A DNA stretch of 64,000 bases from Streptomyces himalayensis subsp. himalayensis (GTDB taxonomy: Bacteria; Actinomycetota; Actinomycetes; Streptomycetales; Streptomycetaceae): positions 1 through 64,000 of the forward strand of contig NZ_JACEHE010000014.1 of assembly GCF_013778455.1 (NCBI RefSeq), read 5' to 3'. Below are positions 62,018-64,000 of the stretch, piece after piece. Under the pieces are notes generated by a model that was not told the DNA's origin, did not search any database, and was given only the letters and a program-made list of their open reading frames with translations. The translations under genes were made by a program, and so were the position numbers. Position 1 is the stretch's first letter; every line of letters starts with the position of its first letter.

Positions 62018-62917
62018 TCAGGTCAGCGCCGCGCGTACCGCGTCCTCGATCCGTGGGAACGCGAAGGCGAATCCCGATTCCAGGAGCCGGGCGGGAAGCA
62101 CCCGCTGGCTGGTCAGCACCTCGCGGGCCAGCTCCCCGAGAACGGCCCGCAGCACCGGCGCCGGTACGGGGAACACGGCCGGCCGGTGCAGGACGCGCCC
62201 CATCGCCGCGGTCACCTCACGGTTGGTGACCGGATGCGGCGCCGTCAGATTGACCGGCCCGGACAGTTCCTCCGTGTCCAGCAGATGCCGCAGCGCGGCC
62301 ACCTCGTCGTGCAGCGCGATGAAGCTCCAGTACTGCCGCCCGTCGCCCAGATGCCCGCCCAACCCCGCCCTGAAGAGCGGGTACAGCCGCCCCCACGCGC
62401 CGCCGCCACGCGCCACCACCAGCCCGGTGCGTGCGAACACGGTGCGGACACCCGCCTCCTCGGCGGCGGCCGCGGCCTCCTCCCACTCCACGGCCATCGA
62501 GGGCAGGAACCCCTCACCCGGAGGGGCGCTCTCGTCCACCGGGCGGTCGCCCGTGTCGCCGTAGAAGCCGATCGCGCTGGCGGACAGGAACACGCGCGGC
62601 GGCTCGTCCAGGGAGGCGACCGCGTCGGCGAGCGCCGCGGTGCCGAGGACCCGGCTGTCGCGGATCTCCTGCTTGTACGCCGCCGTCCAGCGGTGGGCGC
62701 CGATCCCGGCGCCCGCCAGGTTCACCAGGGCGTCGCAGCCCGCGAGGCCCGCGGTGTCCACGTACTGCCGCATGGGGTCCCACTGGACCTCGTCCGGCGC
62801 GCGAGGGGGCCGGCGCACCAGCCGTACCACCTCGTGGCCGTCCGCGGTGAGCGAGCGCACCAGCGCCGTACCGATGAGGCCGGTCGAGCCGGCCACGGCA
62901 ATCCGAGATCGCTGCAT
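62018..62917 (-). CDS. TIGR01777-family NAD(P)-dependent epimerase
   Basis: A 299-residue extended SDR of the YfcH/SulA type. MQRSRIAVAGSTGLIGTALVRSL holds the glycine-rich motif, with VNLAGAGIGAHRWTAAYKQE, SASAIGFYGDTGD (Ser and Tyr of the SDR triad) and the family C-terminal domain PAPVLRAVLGELAREVLTSQRVLPARLLESGFAF. Substrate unknown. ATG at 62917. Upstream of the FAD oxidoreductase in the same direction, separated by 113 bp. Confidence 0.92.
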   Translation of the reverse strand: MQRSRIAVAGSTGLIGTALVRSLTADGHEVVRLVRRPPRAPDEVQWDPMRQYVDTAGLAGCDALVNLAGAGIGAHRWTAAYKQEIRDSRVLGTAALADAVASLDEPPRVFLSASAIGFYGDTGDRPVDESAPPGEGFLPSMAVEWEEAAAAAEEAGVRTVFARTGLVVARGGGAWGRLYPLFRAGLGGHLGDGRQYWSFIALHDEVAALRHLLDTEELSGPVNLTAPHPVTNREVTAAMGRVLHRPAVFPVPAPVLRAVLGELAREVLTSQRVLPARLLESGFAFAFPRIEDAVRAALT

Positions 62918-62978
62918 GGGCCCATCCTGCCGCCGGAGGCCGCGGAGCGGAGGCCGGCCCCGGTCGTACAGTGCCCCC

Positions 62979-63467
62979 ATGCCTGTGCCATACATACGCT
63001 TCGCGCTGCCTGACGACGACGACGCGCTCGGGCGCCTCGACCGTGCGGCCTGGTCCACGCTGCATGCCGTCAGGCCCAGGGAGCAGCCTCCGTACGAGAC
63101 CTTCTTCAGTGAACGCTTCGGCCCCCGTGACCATCTCGTCGCCGAGTCCGGCGGCCGGATCGTGGGCTATGTGCGGCTGGGTATTCCGACCCCGCTGCTG
63201 TCGAACGCGCATGTGCGGCAGATCCAGGGGCTCGCCGTCGCCGACGAGGCGCGCGGGCAGGGCGTGGGGCGTGCGCTGGTCCGGGCGGCCGTGGACGAGG
63301 CCCGCCGCCAGGGTGCCCGCCGCATCACCTTGCGCGTCCTCGGCCCCAACACGCCCGCCCGGAAGCTCTACGAGTCCGAGGGATTCGTGGTCGAGGGGGT
63401 TCAGCCCGGCGAGTTCTTCCTCGACGGCGAGTACGTGGACGACGTGCTGATGGGGCGCGGTCTTTAA
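62979..63467 (+). CDS. GNAT N-acetyltransferase
   Basis: A 162-residue acetyl-CoA-dependent acetyltransferase. Motif A is VRQIQGLAVADEARGQGVGRALVRAAVDEA (acetyl-CoA-binding RGQGVG), followed by LRVLGPNTPARKLYESEGFV. Substrate unknown. It diverges from the epimerase gene over only 61 bp. Start ATG 62979. Confidence 0.9.
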   Translation: MPVPYIRFALPDDDDALGRLDRAAWSTLHAVRPREQPPYETFFSERFGPRDHLVAESGGRIVGYVRLGIPTPLLSNAHVRQIQGLAVADEARGQGVGRALVRAAVDEARRQGARRITLRVLGPNTPARKLYESEGFVVEGVQPGEFFLDGEYVDDVLMGRGL

Positions 63468-63521
63468 GGTGATCGGCCGACCGGGCGCGGCCCGGCGTGC
63501 GGCCGTGCCCCCGGCGTAGGA

Positions 63522-63594
63522 GCGTGAAGGGGGCGGCCGGAAGGAGTGCGGTGATGAGCGGGCGCGGCCGGAAGGAGTGCGGTGATGAGCGGGG
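63522..63594. repeat. 31-bp tandem duplication carrying ribosome site and start codon
   Basis: The block GCGGCCGGAAGGAGTGCGG with TGATGAGCGG occurs twice, 31 bp apart (starts at 63554 and 63585). The two ATGs are in different frames. Confidence 0.85.
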
Positions 63595-64000
63595 CCGCGT
63601 CTCGGCGCCAGGACCGTGAGGAGCGCACGTGGCTGCGCGGCGCGCCGCCGCCCCGCTGGCTCCGCCTGCTCCCCCTCGTACTGCTCGTCGGGCTCACCGC
63701 CGCCGGTCTGACCACCTCGCGCACCTTCGACGTCGGCTTTCTGCTCGCCGCGATCCCGCCGCTGGCGGCGCTCTCGTACGGTCCCGCGATCACGGCCCTG
63801 CTCGGCGGCATCGTCCTTGTCCTGCTCGAGGTCCCGCCCATCGACCTCGGTCGCCCCGGCGAGATCGACCTGGCCACCGTCGCCTTCATCGCCCTGCTCA
63901 GCGTGGCCATCGCCTGGGTGCGCGAGCGGCGCGACGCCCAACTGGTATCGGTGCGCTCGATCGCCGAGGCCGTCCAGTTCGCCGTGCTGCCGCCGCTGCC
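63585..64000 (+). CDS. Membrane-linked PP2C/SpoIIE-type phosphatase, N-terminal part
   Basis: The first 138 residues of a gene that continues past the window. The N-terminus (REERTWLRGAPPPRWLRL) is followed by hydrophobic spans (LLPLVLLVGLTAAGLTTSRT, VGFLLAAIPPLAALSYGP, ALLGGIVLVLLEVPPIDL and ATVAFIALLSVAIAWVRERR) and then VRSIAEAVQFAVLPPLP. That last segment is the lead-in to the SpoIIE/RsbU-type phosphatase domain in many Streptomyces PP2C membrane proteins, so dephosphorylation of an anti-anti-sigma factor is the likely role. AAGGAG precedes the ATG; an out-of-frame ATG 31 bp upstream opens a 21-codon frame. Confidence 0.75.
   Translation, partial: MSGAASRRQDREERTWLRGAPPPRWLRLLPLVLLVGLTAAGLTTSRTFDVGFLLAAIPPLAALSYGPAITALLGGIVLVLLEVPPIDLGRPGEIDLATVAFIALLSVAIAWVRERRDAQLVSVRSIAEAVQFAVLPPL

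Overview
The window looks like Streptomyces chromosome. G+C is very high with GC-rich third codon positions, many starts are GTG or TTG, and gene order (glnE, PAP2 gene, malR, malEFG, aglA, amylase, pullulanase ... glnII ... glnA, RDD gene, DUF4191 gene, lipA, lipB) is the arrangement I know from S. coelicolor around SCO2188-SCO2234. No rRNA, tRNA or CRISPR array was seen.

Layout. 1-4.2 kb: an RsbW-like ATP-binding protein and glnE, the glutamine synthetase adenylyltransferase. 4.4-19.5 kb: a PAP2 membrane protein, then a maltodextrin regulon: LacI-type MalR, divergent malE-malF-malG importer, alpha-glucosidase AglA, secreted alpha-amylase and a secreted two-catalytic-domain amylopullulanase. 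CTTGCA/TGCAAG half-sites recur in the malR-malE spacer and over the amylase promoter, so the genes probably act as one unit: extracellular starch breakdown, maltodextrin uptake, intracellular glucose release. 19.5-37 kb: housekeeping and secreted proteins, glnII, an ArsC-like protein, a MITE, a CapA protein, PolX and a transglutaminase-like protein.

37.06-49.58 kb reads as an integrated mobilizable element between chromosomal genes. It has a tyrosine integrase, XRE regulator, excisionase, DUF3631 NTPase, MobC-like protein and MobA-type relaxase, but no TraB/FtsK translocase. Its cargo is unusual: an XRE-TPR regulator plus SAM methyltransferase, divergent from an RsbW-like ATPase, an unknown protein, a stand-alone class I lysyl-tRNA-synthetase-like core (with a TTA codon) and an ASCH-domain protein. 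This cargo is my best candidate for an undescribed system.

49.6-64 kb: panB, metallo-beta-lactamase/thioesterase/LysE genes with a divergent Lrp regulator, glnA with a complete GlnR box, RDD and DUF4191 proteins, lipA/lipB, an XRE-TPR regulator, an FAD oxidoreductase, a TIGR01777 epimerase, a GNAT protein, and the start of a probable PP2C/SpoIIE phosphatase that leaves the window.

Both glutamine synthetases (glnII, glnA) and the enzyme that adenylylates GlnA (glnE) lie in the window. Short-repeat biology is also prominent: a 265-bp MITE, five copies of a 30-36 bp palindrome (one in frame inside a gene), several minisatellites, and a dense GGGGACC array inside the element's DUF3631 gene.
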